The notes under the pieces are model-generated. The model had not been told where the DNA came from and searched no databases. It saw nothing but the letters and a program-made list of their open reading frames with translations. Shown in pieces: positions 33,596 to 42,974 of a stretch of DNA of 54,186 nucleotides. Origin of the DNA: Prevotella sp. (lineage in GTDB: Bacteria > Bacteroidota > Bacteroidia > Bacteroidales > Bacteroidaceae); assembly GCA_017623155.1 (NCBI GenBank), contig JAGAPR010000016.1, positions 1 through 54,186 of the forward strand, written 5' to 3'. Position 1 is the first letter of the stretch, and each line of letters begins with the position of its first letter. The translations under genes and the position numbers were made by a program.

Positions 33596-35428
33596 ATGAC
33601 AATAACACTCATCATCATTATAACGACGATAGTACTATTCGTGACAAGCAAAATAAGAGCAGACATAGTGGCACTATGCGCTCTTACATCACTGATTATT
33701 TCCGGAATACTCACTCCCGGTGAAGCTCTTTACGGATTTTCATCTACCGTTGTCATAATGATGGTGGGGCTTTTTGTTGTCAGCGGGGCAATATTGCAGA
33801 CCGGTCTTGCAAAAGCTGTAAGCCAACGGATAATGAAACTCGCCTCTGGCAGCGACACAAAACTTTTTATCCTCGTTGTGATTGTAACCGCGACGATTGG
33901 TGCTTTCATAAGCAATACCGGCACCGTGGCTCTGATGATGCCCATTGTAGTGAGCATGGCCACACAGGCCGGCATACGACCGGGACGTCTTCTCATGCCA
34001 CTGGCTTTTGCCAGCAGCCTCGGCGGCATGCTCACACTCATCGGAACACCGCCAAACCTTGTGATACAAGACTCGCTGACCGGAGCCGGATATGCTCCGC
34101 TGAAATTCTTTTCATTTCTTCCCGTGGGCCTCATATGCCTCGCTGTCGGCATCATCGTAATGCTGCCGCTAAGCAAACTGTTCCTATATAAAAAGAAAAA
34201 AGAAAAGGACAAGACCCCGAACAGCCATAAATCACTCGAAGAACTGGTTAAAGAATACAGATTGGAAAGTACTCTGCGAAGATATAAGATAAAATCGTCA
34301 TCAGCCGTAAGAGGCAAGACAGTGGCCGAACTGAACCTAAGAAGAATATACGGACTGTCTATTCTCGAAATACGCAGCGAGAGCACAGACCGCAGCGGAT
34401 TGATACGCAATGTGCGGCAAAGCCTCGCCGGACCCGACAGTATACTGAATGAAGGAGACATAATATACCTCACCGGTGACACGACGATAATGGATAAGTT
34501 TGCGAAAGACAACAACCTGAAACGTCTTGACAGCAACAACATGGACTTTTACGACATCGGCATTGCAGAAATTGTGCTCATGCCTATGGCCAAACTCATA
34601 GGAAGCCGCCTGAAAAATTCCGGGTTCAGGGAGAGATATGACATCAACGTTCTTGGAATAAAACGCGGAGAAAGCTATATCCAATCGGATTTACCCGATG
34701 AGAAACTGCAGTCAGGCGACGTATTGCTCGTACAAGGAAAATGGAGCAACATATCAAAACTCGACGATCAGGAAACAGACTGGGTGGTACTCGGACAGCC
34801 GGAAGAACAGGCTTCAAAAGTAACATTGAACCACAAGGCGCCGCTCGCCGCCATAATAATGCTCGCAATGGTGGCAACAATGGTATTCGACTTCATTCCG
34901 ATAGACCCTGTCACAGCCGTGATGGCAGCCGGCCTGCTGATGATTCTCACCGGATGTTTCCGCAATGTGGAGGCCGCATACAAAACCATCAACTGGGAGA
35001 GCATCGTGCTGATAGCGGCCATGATGCCAATGTCCGTAGCATTAGAGAAGACCGGCACGTCGGCCGTGATATCCCACTCGCTCGTATCATCGCTCGGTTC
35101 GATGAGTCCCACGATTCTCTTGGCCGGCATTTATTTCACTACATCGCTGCTTACCATGTTCATCAGCAATACAGCGACGGCCGTTCTCATGTCGCCCATC
35201 GCAATGACAGCATCGCTTGAAATAGGTGTAAGTCCTTACCCGATGCTTTTTGCCGTTACTCTCGGCGCAAGCATGTGCTTCGCCTCGCCGTTCTCAACGC
35301 CGCCCAACGCCCTCGTGATGCACGCCGGTGAATACACATTCACAGACTATGTGAAAATGGGACTGCCCTTACAGATTGTCATCGGGATAGCAATGACATT
35401 CATTCTGCCGTTGCTTTTCCCATTCTGA
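33596..35428 (+). CDS. SLC13/DASS-type transporter with two TrkA-C (RCK_C) domains
   Basis: The 610-aa membrane protein has two halves of hydrophobic helices around a soluble insert. The SNTGTVALMMPIV and GTPPNLVIQD pair in the first half and SNTATAVLMSPIA with SPFSTPPNALV in the second are the duplicated re-entrant motifs of divalent anion:sodium symporters. The insert (about 200-420) holds two TrkA-C domains (KSSSAVRGKTVAELNLRR, GSRLKNSGFRERYDINVLG). Likely substrates are sulfate, dicarboxylates or similar anions. A GTG at 33590 is in frame; I prefer the ATG at 33596. Confidence 0.9.
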   Translation: MTITLIIIITTIVLFVTSKIRADIVALCALTSLIISGILTPGEALYGFSSTVVIMMVGLFVVSGAILQTGLAKAVSQRIMKLASGSDTKLFILVVIVTATIGAFISNTGTVALMMPIVVSMATQAGIRPGRLLMPLAFASSLGGMLTLIGTPPNLVIQDSLTGAGYAPLKFFSFLPVGLICLAVGIIVMLPLSKLFLYKKKKEKDKTPNSHKSLEELVKEYRLESTLRRYKIKSSSAVRGKTVAELNLRRIYGLSILEIRSESTDRSGLIRNVRQSLAGPDSILNEGDIIYLTGDTTIMDKFAKDNNLKRLDSNNMDFYDIGIAEIVLMPMAKLIGSRLKNSGFRERYDINVLGIKRGESYIQSDLPDEKLQSGDVLLVQGKWSNISKLDDQETDWVVLGQPEEQASKVTLNHKAPLAAIIMLAMVATMVFDFIPIDPVTAVMAAGLLMILTGCFRNVEAAYKTINWESIVLIAAMMPMSVALEKTGTSAVISHSLVSSLGSMSPTILLAGIYFTTSLLTMFISNTATAVLMSPIAMTASLEIGVSPYPMLFAVTLGASMCFASPFSTPPNALVMHAGEYTFTDYVKMGLPLQIVIGIAMTFILPLLFPF

Positions 35429-35435
35429 CAGGCGA

Positions 35436-36344
35436 TTATCCTCTTCTATACCGCATCGGAGTAATTCCGGTCATACGACGAAAGAACTTGCAGAAGAAGC
35501 TGTCGTTGGCAAAACCGAGCGCATCTGAAATCCTGCCTACAGGCATATCGGTGTGCCTCAGCATCACTTTCGCCTTTGTGACAACAGCCTTATCAATCCA
35601 TTCCTTTACCGACGTGCCGCTTGTTTTGCTCACCACCGAACCGAGATAACGTTCCGAAAGACACATCTTCCCGGCATAATGCCCCACGGAATGGCCACGA
35701 CCGTTATCGGCATTGACATGCATTATGAAGTCGTCGAATATCTCCCTGTCTCTCGAACGCCGCTTTTCCATAAACAGTTTTGTGTCATTCCGCAAATCGG
35801 CATAGTAATGAAACAACGCCGACACCATGCCGTATAACATCTCACGGGAATGATTTTCCCAAGCAATCACATCGTATATGATTTTCAGAATACCACTAAT
35901 AACACTCGCTTCCCTGTCGGCTATCGACAAATAAAAGTGTCGTTCCTGTCCCATAAAGGCCTTGGGAATGTTCCCGTGAAGCGCAAGACCGAGAAAATCA
36001 TCGGTGGTAACAATCCCTTTAAGTATCAAATCATCAGACACTTTGTTTATCTGTACAATGCTTCCGTGACCGATATAGGCCAACGTTCCGGCTTTCAACT
36101 TATAATTAATAAGGTTTACCGTAACGTCAATCTCACCACGTTCGATGTATCCCAGCCGTGTGTCTTCTATCATCAAAGGTACACTATCATGCTGCATGAT
36201 GCTCTTGAACATGCTGCCTATGCCCAAACTGACAGCCAGATCTTTCGAAACACGGAACTTTTCCGCGTTGCCGTCTCCCACACCTGTGACTATCTCACGA
36301 ATTTCACGATACGTAATCTTCCTTATTTGTCTGCCTTTGTTCAT
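35436..36344 (-). CDS. AraC-family transcriptional regulator
   Basis: The 302-aa protein has an N-terminal cupin-like sensor region (IEDTRLGYIERGEIDVTVN, then KAGTLAYIGHGSIVQI). The C-terminal double helix-turn-helix of the AraC family is clear (MCLSERYLGSVVSKTSGTS, then ISDALGFANDSFFCKFFRR and GITPMRYR). It is divergent from the tolC-led efflux operon across 160 bp, so it is the obvious candidate regulator of that operon. It is convergent with the transporter gene, 7 bp apart. Confidence 0.93.
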   Translation of the reverse strand: MNKGRQIRKITYREIREIVTGVGDGNAEKFRVSKDLAVSLGIGSMFKSIMQHDSVPLMIEDTRLGYIERGEIDVTVNLINYKLKAGTLAYIGHGSIVQINKVSDDLILKGIVTTDDFLGLALHGNIPKAFMGQERHFYLSIADREASVISGILKIIYDVIAWENHSREMLYGMVSALFHYYADLRNDTKLFMEKRRSRDREIFDDFIMHVNADNGRGHSVGHYAGKMCLSERYLGSVVSKTSGTSVKEWIDKAVVTKAKVMLRHTDMPVGRISDALGFANDSFFCKFFRRMTGITPMRYRRG

Positions 36345-36364
36345 CTCATTATGCTTTTATGTGA

Positions 36365-36372
36365 CAAAGATA
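36365..36372 (-). promoter_or_regulatory. -7 box for the AraC gene
   Basis: TATCTTTG on the minus strand, 20 bp before the ATG at 36344. Confidence 0.6.
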
Positions 36373-36469
36373 ACAAATAGCATTGATTTTTGATGATATA
36401 TATATGATAATCAAACAAAAAGGACATTTATAAATAATAAAGGATAATCATTATAATAAAAAACAGCCT

Positions 36470-36477
36470 TATCTTTG
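36470..36477 (+). promoter_or_regulatory. -7 box for the efflux operon
   Basis: TATCTTTG, 27 bp before the tolC-like ATG. The AT-rich region between this box and the AraC promoter is where an AraC operator would be expected. Confidence 0.6.
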
Positions 36478-36504
36478 CATCATAAAACAATCTGAACGCA
36501 GGAA

Positions 36505-37746
36505 ATGACAAAAAGGAAATTAATAACAGCGGTAATCGTGATGACAGCAATGGCGGGAAAGGGACAAATCACCCTCGAAACATGCAAGCAAATGGCACGC
36601 GACAACTATCCGGCAGTGAAGCAATACCGCCTGATAGAGCAAAGCCGCGACTACAACATGGCCAATGCGGCAAAGGCGTGGCTGCCGCAGGTGGGCGTAA
36701 GTGCAGGCGCAAACGTATTCACCGACATGCTCGACATCGCACCGCAAGTGCCGGATGGCGATTTGGGCATGAAGAACGAGCTCTACAATGCCACGCTGCA
36801 AATAAACCAGACAATATACGACGGAGGAGCAACGGCGGCACGACGACGAACGATAAAAGCGCAATCCGACGTGCAACGGGAAAGACTTAACGTGGCAATG
36901 TATGAGCTCGACGGCCGCGTGGAGCAGATTTTCTTCGGCATAATAACGCTCGACGAGCAGATAAGACAAAACGAACTGCTACAAGCCGACATGACCATAA
37001 CGAAGCAAACTATCACGGACATGATGGCGTGCGGCATGGCAAACGAGAGCGATACCGAGGCCGTGGGCGTGGAACTGATGAAAGCCCGGCAGCAGGAAGT
37101 GGCACTGAAAACATCGCGCGACACATATATAAGAATGCTCGGCACGTTTATCGGCAGACAAATAGACTGCAACGAGACGTTCGAACGCCCCTCAATACCG
37201 ATTGTCGAAAGCGGATGCCGACGTCCGGAACTTGACTATTATGCCGCACAAGAACGCCTCGCAGACGAGCGGCGCAAGGCACTCGACACGGGATTGATGC
37301 CGTCGCTTGGCGTGTTTGGCACGGGAATGTATCACAATAAGGTGATGAGCATGATGAAAAACAACCTGCTGGCAGCGGGACTGACACTGAAATGGAACAT
37401 AGGAGCACTATACACACGCAAGAACGACAAGCGGAACATCGAGGCCGAACGGGGATTTAACGATGCCGAACGGCAGACATTCCTGTTCAACAACGGCATG
37501 AAAAGCACTCATTCCAACGGTAAAATCACAGCACTGCGCAAACAGATAGAAATGGACGACCGTATAATCGCATCGCAAGAACTCATCCGCGACAAGACGG
37601 AAGAAAAAGTAAAGAACGGCACCGAAACCGTGAACGAACTGCTGAGAGACATAAACGACGTGAACGAAGCACGCCAGACGAAAGCCGTCAGGGAAATAGA
37701 ACTTCTACAAGAGATGTATAATCTGAAAAACATTAACAACAACTGA
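36505..37746 (+). CDS. TolC-family outer membrane efflux protein
   Basis: The 413-aa protein has a signal peptide (MTKRKLITAVIVMTAMAGKG) and the TolC alternation of long helices and strands (LETCKQMARDNYPAVKQYRL, AKAWLPQVGVSAGANV, LQINQTIYDGGATAARRR). The second repeat begins near residue 230. It would form the outer-membrane channel for the ABC pump encoded downstream. The stop is 2 bp from the next ATG, consistent with one operon. Confidence 0.92.
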   Translation: MTKRKLITAVIVMTAMAGKGQITLETCKQMARDNYPAVKQYRLIEQSRDYNMANAAKAWLPQVGVSAGANVFTDMLDIAPQVPDGDLGMKNELYNATLQINQTIYDGGATAARRRTIKAQSDVQRERLNVAMYELDGRVEQIFFGIITLDEQIRQNELLQADMTITKQTITDMMACGMANESDTEAVGVELMKARQQEVALKTSRDTYIRMLGTFIGRQIDCNETFERPSIPIVESGCRRPELDYYAAQERLADERRKALDTGLMPSLGVFGTGMYHNKVMSMMKNNLLAAGLTLKWNIGALYTRKNDKRNIEAERGFNDAERQTFLFNNGMKSTHSNGKITALRKQIEMDDRIIASQELIRDKTEEKVKNGTETVNELLRDINDVNEARQTKAVREIELLQEMYNLKNINNN

Positions 37747-37748
37747 TT

Positions 37749-38642
37749 ATGAAAACAAACAACCTTATAGTCTTCGCTGCGGCGACATTACTTACCGCTT
37801 GCGGACAAAACGACACCGAATATGATGCCACCGGCACATTCGAAACCACGGAAATAACCGTCTCTGCCGAACAAAACGGACGGCTGTTGGCACTGGACAT
37901 TACCGAAGGCACCAAGATAAAGAAAGACAGCCGGGTGGGACTTATCGACACTGTGCAACTGCATCTCAAGGCAATGGCACTCGGAGCGACCAAAGATATA
38001 TATGCCTACCAACGTCCGGACATAAGCAAACAGATTGCGGCGACACGCAGCCAACTGGCCAAAGCGGAACGTGAGCGGGCCCGTTTCGAGGCTCTCGTGA
38101 GCAAAGGAGCGGCAAACAGCAAGGCACTCGACGACGCAATGAGCACAGAAAGAGAGCTTCGCGACCGCCTGCAAGCACAAATCTCATCGCTCGACAACAA
38201 TACACGGAGCCTCAACAGCCAGATGAGCGCGGCCGACATACAGCGTCTCGAGGTGCTGGACATGCTGAACAAGTGTCACATAAAGGCTCCGATAGACGGC
38301 ACCGTGCTCGAGAAATACGCCGAAGCGGGCGAATATGCCGTCACGGGAAAACCGCTGTTCAAAATCGCCGATATGGAAAACATGTTCATTCGGGCATACG
38401 TCACCACGGCGCAATTGGAGAAAATAAAACTCGGACAGCGCGTAAAGGTGATGAGCGATTATGGCAACGGCAACCGAAAGACATACGAAGGCATCGTCGC
38501 TTGGATATCGGAAAGTGCCGAGTTCACGCCGAAAACCATTCTCACCGACGACGAACGGGCCGACATTGTATATGCCGTCAAAGTGGCGGTGAAGAGCGAC
38601 GGAATGCTGAAAATAGGCATGTACGGAGAGGTTAAGTTCTAA
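37749..38642 (+). CDS. HlyD-family periplasmic adaptor (lipoprotein), YbhG-like
   Basis: The 297-aa membrane fusion protein has a lipobox (LLTACG). It has a split biotinyl-lipoyl domain (TVSAEQNGRLLALDITEG and CHIKAPIDGTVLEKYAEAG) around a coiled-coil hairpin (about 90-185, KAERERARFEALVSKGAANS). A beta-barrel domain follows (FIRAYVTTAQLEKIKLGQRV). It bridges the inner-membrane ABC pump and the TolC channel. Anchoring by lipid rather than a helix is usual in Bacteroidetes. It lies between tolC and the ATPase gene (11 bp). Confidence 0.93.
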   Translation: MKTNNLIVFAAATLLTACGQNDTEYDATGTFETTEITVSAEQNGRLLALDITEGTKIKKDSRVGLIDTVQLHLKAMALGATKDIYAYQRPDISKQIAATRSQLAKAERERARFEALVSKGAANSKALDDAMSTERELRDRLQAQISSLDNNTRSLNSQMSAADIQRLEVLDMLNKCHIKAPIDGTVLEKYAEAGEYAVTGKPLFKIADMENMFIRAYVTTAQLEKIKLGQRVKVMSDYGNGNRKTYEGIVAWISESAEFTPKTILTDDERADIVYAVKVAVKSDGMLKIGMYGEVKF

Positions 38643-38653
38643 AACGACATGCG

Positions 38654-40117
38654 ATGAGCGTGATAGAAGTCAGCAACATAAGCAAAAATCACGGCAAAGT
38701 GGAGGCTCTGCACGATGTGAGCATGAACATACGGCGGGGCGAGATGTTCGGCATCATCGGCCCTGACGGTGCCGGCAAGACCACATTGTTCCGCATCCTC
38801 GCCACCCTTTTACGCCCCGACAGCGGCACAGCCGCCGTTTGCGGCTTCGACACCGTGCGCCAAACAGACAGTATCAGGCGCATCATCGGTTACATGCCGG
38901 GCCGTTTCTCACTGTATCAAGATCTCTCCGTGGAGGAAAACCTGCGGTTTTTCGCCACGCTTTTCAACACAACCGTAGCCGAAGGATATGAACTTATCAA
39001 ACCGATATACAGCCGGTTGGAACCTTTCCGACACCGCATGGCCGGAGCCTTGTCGGGCGGAATGAAACAGAAGCTGGCCCTTTCGTGTGCCATCATACAC
39101 CGTCCAGAGGTGCTGTTTCTCGACGAGCCGACTACGGGAGTAGACCCCGTGTCGCGAAAAGAACTTTGGGACATGCTTGAAATGCTTAAAGAACACGGGC
39201 TGACGATAATCGCATCAACGCCCTATACCGACGAAATTCGCCGCTGCGACCGCGTGGTTTATCTCGACAAAGGCTCCGCTCTCGGCACCGACACTCCCGA
39301 AAACATACTCACAACATTTGCCGAAACACTGTGTCCGGAAGCTCCGACACGCGCCGTTGCGATGCATCCCGACAACGAAAACGTTATCGAGGTGAGTCAT
39401 CTGGTAAAGGCTTTCGGCGCTTTCCGTGCCGTCGACGACATCTCGTTCAGCGTTCGCAAGGGCGAGATATTCGGTTTTCTCGGGGCCAACGGGGCCGGAA
39501 AGACCACGGCAATGCACATCCTCACCGGACTGACACAGCCCACAAGCGGCACGGGAACGGTGGCGGGATATGATGTATCGACACATCATGAAGACATTAA
39601 GAGACACATCGGATACATGAGTCAGCGCTTCTCGCTCTACGAAGACATGACCGTAAGGGAGAACATACACCTCTTCGGCGGTATATACGGCATGAAAAAA
39701 CACGATATCGAGCGCAAGACAGAAGAGATGCTCTGCCGTCTCGGCCTTTCCGAACACGGCAACACCGTGGTCGGTTCGCTACCGCTCGGATGGAAACAGA
39801 AGCTCGCTTTCTCGGTGAGCATATTCCATTCACCGGATGTGGTGTTCCTCGACGAGCCCACGGGAGGCGTCGATCCGGCCACGAGAAGACAGTTTTGGGA
39901 ACTTATATACGAAGCCGCCGGGCACGGGATTACCGTTTTCGTGACCACACACTACATGGACGAGGCAGAATATTGCGACCGAATATCAATCATGGTAGAC
40001 GGTAAAATCAGTGCGATAGGCACGCCCGACGAGCTCAAGACACGCTTCGGCAAACCGGACATGGACAGTCTTTTCACTTTCCTTGCACGGCAGGCGAAGC
40101 GCGGCGACAACCCATAG
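38654..40117 (+). CDS. ABC transporter ATPase with two fused nucleotide-binding domains (YbhF-like)
   Basis: The 487-aa protein contains two ATPase domains. Domain 1 has Walker A GPDGAGKTT, signature LSGGMKQKL and Walker B LFLDEPTTGVDP. Domain 2, from about residue 240, has GANGAGKTT, an altered signature LPLGWKQKL and VFLDEPTGGVDP. The altered second signature is also known in E. coli YbhF. It energises the two ABC-2 permeases that follow, for drug or lipid-like substrate export. Confidence 0.94.
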   Translation: MSVIEVSNISKNHGKVEALHDVSMNIRRGEMFGIIGPDGAGKTTLFRILATLLRPDSGTAAVCGFDTVRQTDSIRRIIGYMPGRFSLYQDLSVEENLRFFATLFNTTVAEGYELIKPIYSRLEPFRHRMAGALSGGMKQKLALSCAIIHRPEVLFLDEPTTGVDPVSRKELWDMLEMLKEHGLTIIASTPYTDEIRRCDRVVYLDKGSALGTDTPENILTTFAETLCPEAPTRAVAMHPDNENVIEVSHLVKAFGAFRAVDDISFSVRKGEIFGFLGANGAGKTTAMHILTGLTQPTSGTGTVAGYDVSTHHEDIKRHIGYMSQRFSLYEDMTVRENIHLFGGIYGMKKHDIERKTEEMLCRLGLSEHGNTVVGSLPLGWKQKLAFSVSIFHSPDVVFLDEPTGGVDPATRRQFWELIYEAAGHGITVFVTTHYMDEAEYCDRISIMVDGKISAIGTPDELKTRFGKPDMDSLFTFLARQAKRGDNP

Positions 40118-40159
40118 ACGGCATAACAACAGTAGAAACGCCACTTTCACATCACCGCA

Positions 40160-41236
40160 ATGAACACATTTATATCATTTGTAATAAAAGAAACAAAGCA
40201 CATCCTGCGCGACAAACGCACGATGATGATACTCTTCGGCATGCCCGTGGTCATGATGATGCTCTTCGGATTTGCCATATCAACCGACGTAAAAGACGTG
40301 CGGCTGGCCGTTGTCACATCGCAGACGGACAACATGACCGAAAGAATATGCCACAGACTCGATGCCTCCGAATACTTCACCGTGACGCACCGGGTGGCTA
40401 CTCCCGCCGAGGCCAAGCGGCTGATGGGCGGCCACAAGGCAGACATGGCGATTGTGTTTGCCGCAGATTTCGCCAACAGACGCCACGACAGAGCCGCCGT
40501 GCAACTGATTGCCAATGCCGCCGACCCGAACATGGCCGTACAGCAGAGCAACTACGCCTCGCAAATAATACTCGCGGAGACCGGCGGGCGGCCTGTCACG
40601 GTGAATACAAAGATGCTCTACAATCCGCAAATGCGCAGCACATACAATTTCGTGCCGGGAATAATGGGAGTGCTGCTTATGATTATATGCACGATGATGA
40701 CTTCGGTGAGCATCGTCAGGGAAAAAGAGAGGGGCACCATGGATGTGCTTCTCGTCTCGCCGACACGCCCGATAACCATCATCGCGGCCAAGACCGTGCC
40801 CTATTTCGCCCTTTCCGTTGTCATAACAGTATGCATATTGCTCATCTCGGTGTTCGCTCTCGACGTGCCGATGGCGGGCGGCGTGGGATGGATATCGGTT
40901 CTGTCGCTGCTTTACATCATGCTTTCGCTGTCTATCGGACTGCTTATCAGCGTTGTCGCCGACACCCAGCTCACGGCCATGCTCGCCTCGGCCGTGGTGA
41001 TGTTGCTGCCGAGCATACTGCTGTCGGGCATGATATTTCCGGTGGAAAGCATGCCTGAGATACTACAATATATATCATGCGCCATGCCTGCCAGATGGTT
41101 TATATCGGCCATGCGCAAACTGATGATAATGGGAGTGGGAGTTTCCGCGATAGCGAAAGAATTAGCCGTGCTCGGCGGCATGACCGTGCTGATGCTCGGC
41201 GTGGCACTGAAACGCTTTAAGACCGCCGATAAATGA
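40160..41236 (+). CDS. ABC-2 type permease, first (YbhS/YbhR-like)
   Basis: The 358-aa protein has one N-terminal membrane helix (MMILFGMPVVMMMLFGFAIS, about 22-41), a large periplasmic domain (about 45-165), and five to six C-terminal helices. The family motif VREKERGTMDVLLVSPTRP is a cytoplasmic coupling region. It is half of a heterodimeric permease. The start is 42 bp after the ATPase stop. Confidence 0.93.
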   Translation: MNTFISFVIKETKHILRDKRTMMILFGMPVVMMMLFGFAISTDVKDVRLAVVTSQTDNMTERICHRLDASEYFTVTHRVATPAEAKRLMGGHKADMAIVFAADFANRRHDRAAVQLIANAADPNMAVQQSNYASQIILAETGGRPVTVNTKMLYNPQMRSTYNFVPGIMGVLLMIICTMMTSVSIVREKERGTMDVLLVSPTRPITIIAAKTVPYFALSVVITVCILLISVFALDVPMAGGVGWISVLSLLYIMLSLSIGLLISVVADTQLTAMLASAVVMLLPSILLSGMIFPVESMPEILQYISCAMPARWFISAMRKLMIMGVGVSAIAKELAVLGGMTVLMLGVALKRFKTADK

Positions 41237-41277
41237 CAACGCCGACACACATACCAACCACAGTAAATAAATAGAGC

Positions 41278-42390
41278 ATGATAATAAAACACCTCATAAA
41301 AAAAGAGTTTGTCAGGATGCGGCGCAACCCGTTCATCCCACGACTGATATTCGTTTTCCCGATAGTGATAATGTGCGTGATGCCTTGGGTGATGAATCTT
41401 GAAGTGAAAAACATCCGTGTCGCGGCCGTCGACAACGACCGCTCACAACTCTCCGGCAGACTCGTACGCCGCATTGCGGCTTCCGATTATTTTCTCTTTG
41501 CCGGCATGAGAAGGTCGTATGCCGAGGCTGTCGGAGACATTGAGAAAGGCGATGCCGACATAATAATCGAAATACCGCGACACTACGGGCGCGACATCGC
41601 CCGCGGCCGGATGCCGCAGGTGCTCATAGCGGCAAACGCGGTGAACGGCACGAAAGGCGGCATGGGGGCATCGTATCTGACAAACATAATAAACCAAAAC
41701 CTTATGTCGGACGCCGGGGGCACGGCTTTCGCCACAGAGAAACCGGCAGCCGGAGCGAAAATATCCACGCTATACCTGCACAACAACAGGCTCGACTACA
41801 AGGTTTTCATGATTCCCGCACTCATGTCGATACTGATGATTATGCTCTGCGGCTTTCTTCCGGCACTGAACATCGTGGGCGAGAAAGAACAGGGCACGAT
41901 AGAACAGATGAACGTAACCCCCGTAAGCAAATCCGTTTTCATTCTTGCCAAACTCATACCCTACTGGATTATCGGCATGACCGTGCTCACGATATGTTTC
42001 ATTCTCGCATGGCTCGTATACGACATAACGCCGGCCGGAAACATCCCCACCCTATACCTCATCTCATTCCTTCTGGCACTGACATTCAGCGGCTTCGGCA
42101 TCATAGTGTCGAATTACAGCGACACCATGCAGCAAGCCATGTTCGTGATGTGGTTTTTCATGGTTTGCATGATACTGCTCAGCGGACTTTTCACCCCTGT
42201 GACGAGCATGCCGGAATGGGCACAGAACATAACTGTGTTCAACCCGGTGAGGCATTACATCGATGCCATGCGCACGGTGTTCGTGCGCGGCGGCTCTTTC
42301 AGCGACATTCTGCCGCAGACAGGCACGCTCGCCATCTTCGCCGTAGTGGCCGACGCATGGGCGATAATGAGTTACAGGAAAAACAAATGA
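41278..42390 (+). CDS. ABC-2 type permease, second (YbhR/YbhS-like)
   Basis: The 370-aa protein has the same architecture as its neighbour: an N-terminal helix (FIPRLIFVFPIVIMCVMPWV), a periplasmic domain, then helices with the coupling motif VGEKEQGTIEQMNVTPVSK. It pairs with the preceding permease. It is the last gene of the efflux operon; 31 bp later the right copy of the interspersed repeat element begins. Confidence 0.93.
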   Translation: MIIKHLIKKEFVRMRRNPFIPRLIFVFPIVIMCVMPWVMNLEVKNIRVAAVDNDRSQLSGRLVRRIAASDYFLFAGMRRSYAEAVGDIEKGDADIIIEIPRHYGRDIARGRMPQVLIAANAVNGTKGGMGASYLTNIINQNLMSDAGGTAFATEKPAAGAKISTLYLHNNRLDYKVFMIPALMSILMIMLCGFLPALNIVGEKEQGTIEQMNVTPVSKSVFILAKLIPYWIIGMTVLTICFILAWLVYDITPAGNIPTLYLISFLLALTFSGFGIIVSNYSDTMQQAMFVMWFFMVCMILLSGLFTPVTSMPEWAQNITVFNPVRHYIDAMRTVFVRGGSFSDILPQTGTLAIFAVVADAWAIMSYRKNK

Positions 42391-42421
42391 CACGCCACAC
42401 GGATTTTGATGAGTCTGTCTG

Positions 42422-42855
42422 TTCTTAAAAAGTCTTTAAGATGTTAAAACGAAAACTTCGATATTTTTCTTCAATGTAGGTTTTGTTAACTTAAAATATT
42501 TAACTTAAAATACAGCCTGTTTAACATCAATAAACATTTACGTCCTACCTTTTCCCCGTTTTTTACATTTTTGTCTTGCAATTACGGCCTAATTGGAGTG
42601 CAATTACGGCTTAACGGGAATGCAATTACGGCCTAATTGCAATCCAATTAGGCCGTAATTGGAAATGAACAAGGGTCATGCCGGATATACATTTAACGTA
42701 ATCATCTGATTGACAGATAGATAAGCAAATCGCTCGAAACTCGTAAATTTTCGCCCTCCGGAAAATAATTTTGAAATTTTTGAATTATGGAGCGTCATTT
42801 TGTAAAGAACAAGTCATACGGTTAAGATACTTTTAATAAAATTAATAATTCGGGA
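42422..42855 (-). repeat. Interspersed ~430-bp repeat element, right copy (inverted)
   Basis: This is the reverse complement, with divergence, of 9985-10422. The best blocks are 42745-42786 (contains TTTCGCCCTCCGGAAAAT) and 42440-42492 (contains CAATGTAGGTTTTGTTAA). The order of blocks and the overall length are kept. It fills nearly all of the gap between the efflux operon and the flavoprotein gene and contains no gene. Confidence 0.75.
42579..42661. repeat. Four tandem 22-bp units (CAATTA family), right copy
   Basis: Units start at 42579, 42601, 42623 and 42645, exactly 22 bp apart. Three read CAATTACGG.. and the last CAATTAGGCCGTAATTG, so the orientation of the centre flips once within the array. 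Spacers are GAGTG, GAATG and CAATC. Confidence 0.88.
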
Positions 42856-42943
42856 AGTTTATTTGCCTTCGGTTTGCACTATCTTTCCTCTAAAGAAAAA
42901 CAGTTTCTTTTTCTTGCCGGTGTAGAATATCAATGATTTTATC

Positions 42944-42951
42944 TAAATTTG
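42944..42951 (+). promoter_or_regulatory. -7 box for the flavoprotein gene
   Basis: TAAATTTG lies 23 bp before the ATG at 42975 and downstream of a competing in-frame ATG at 42933. It therefore supports the later start. Confidence 0.6.
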
Positions 42952-42974
42952 CAAAAGATACAACGACATACAAA

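Noticed and set aside
42933-42974. 14-residue extension of the HI0933-type flavoprotein
   Set aside because: It includes the -7 box, and the fold starts at MRIAIIGAG.
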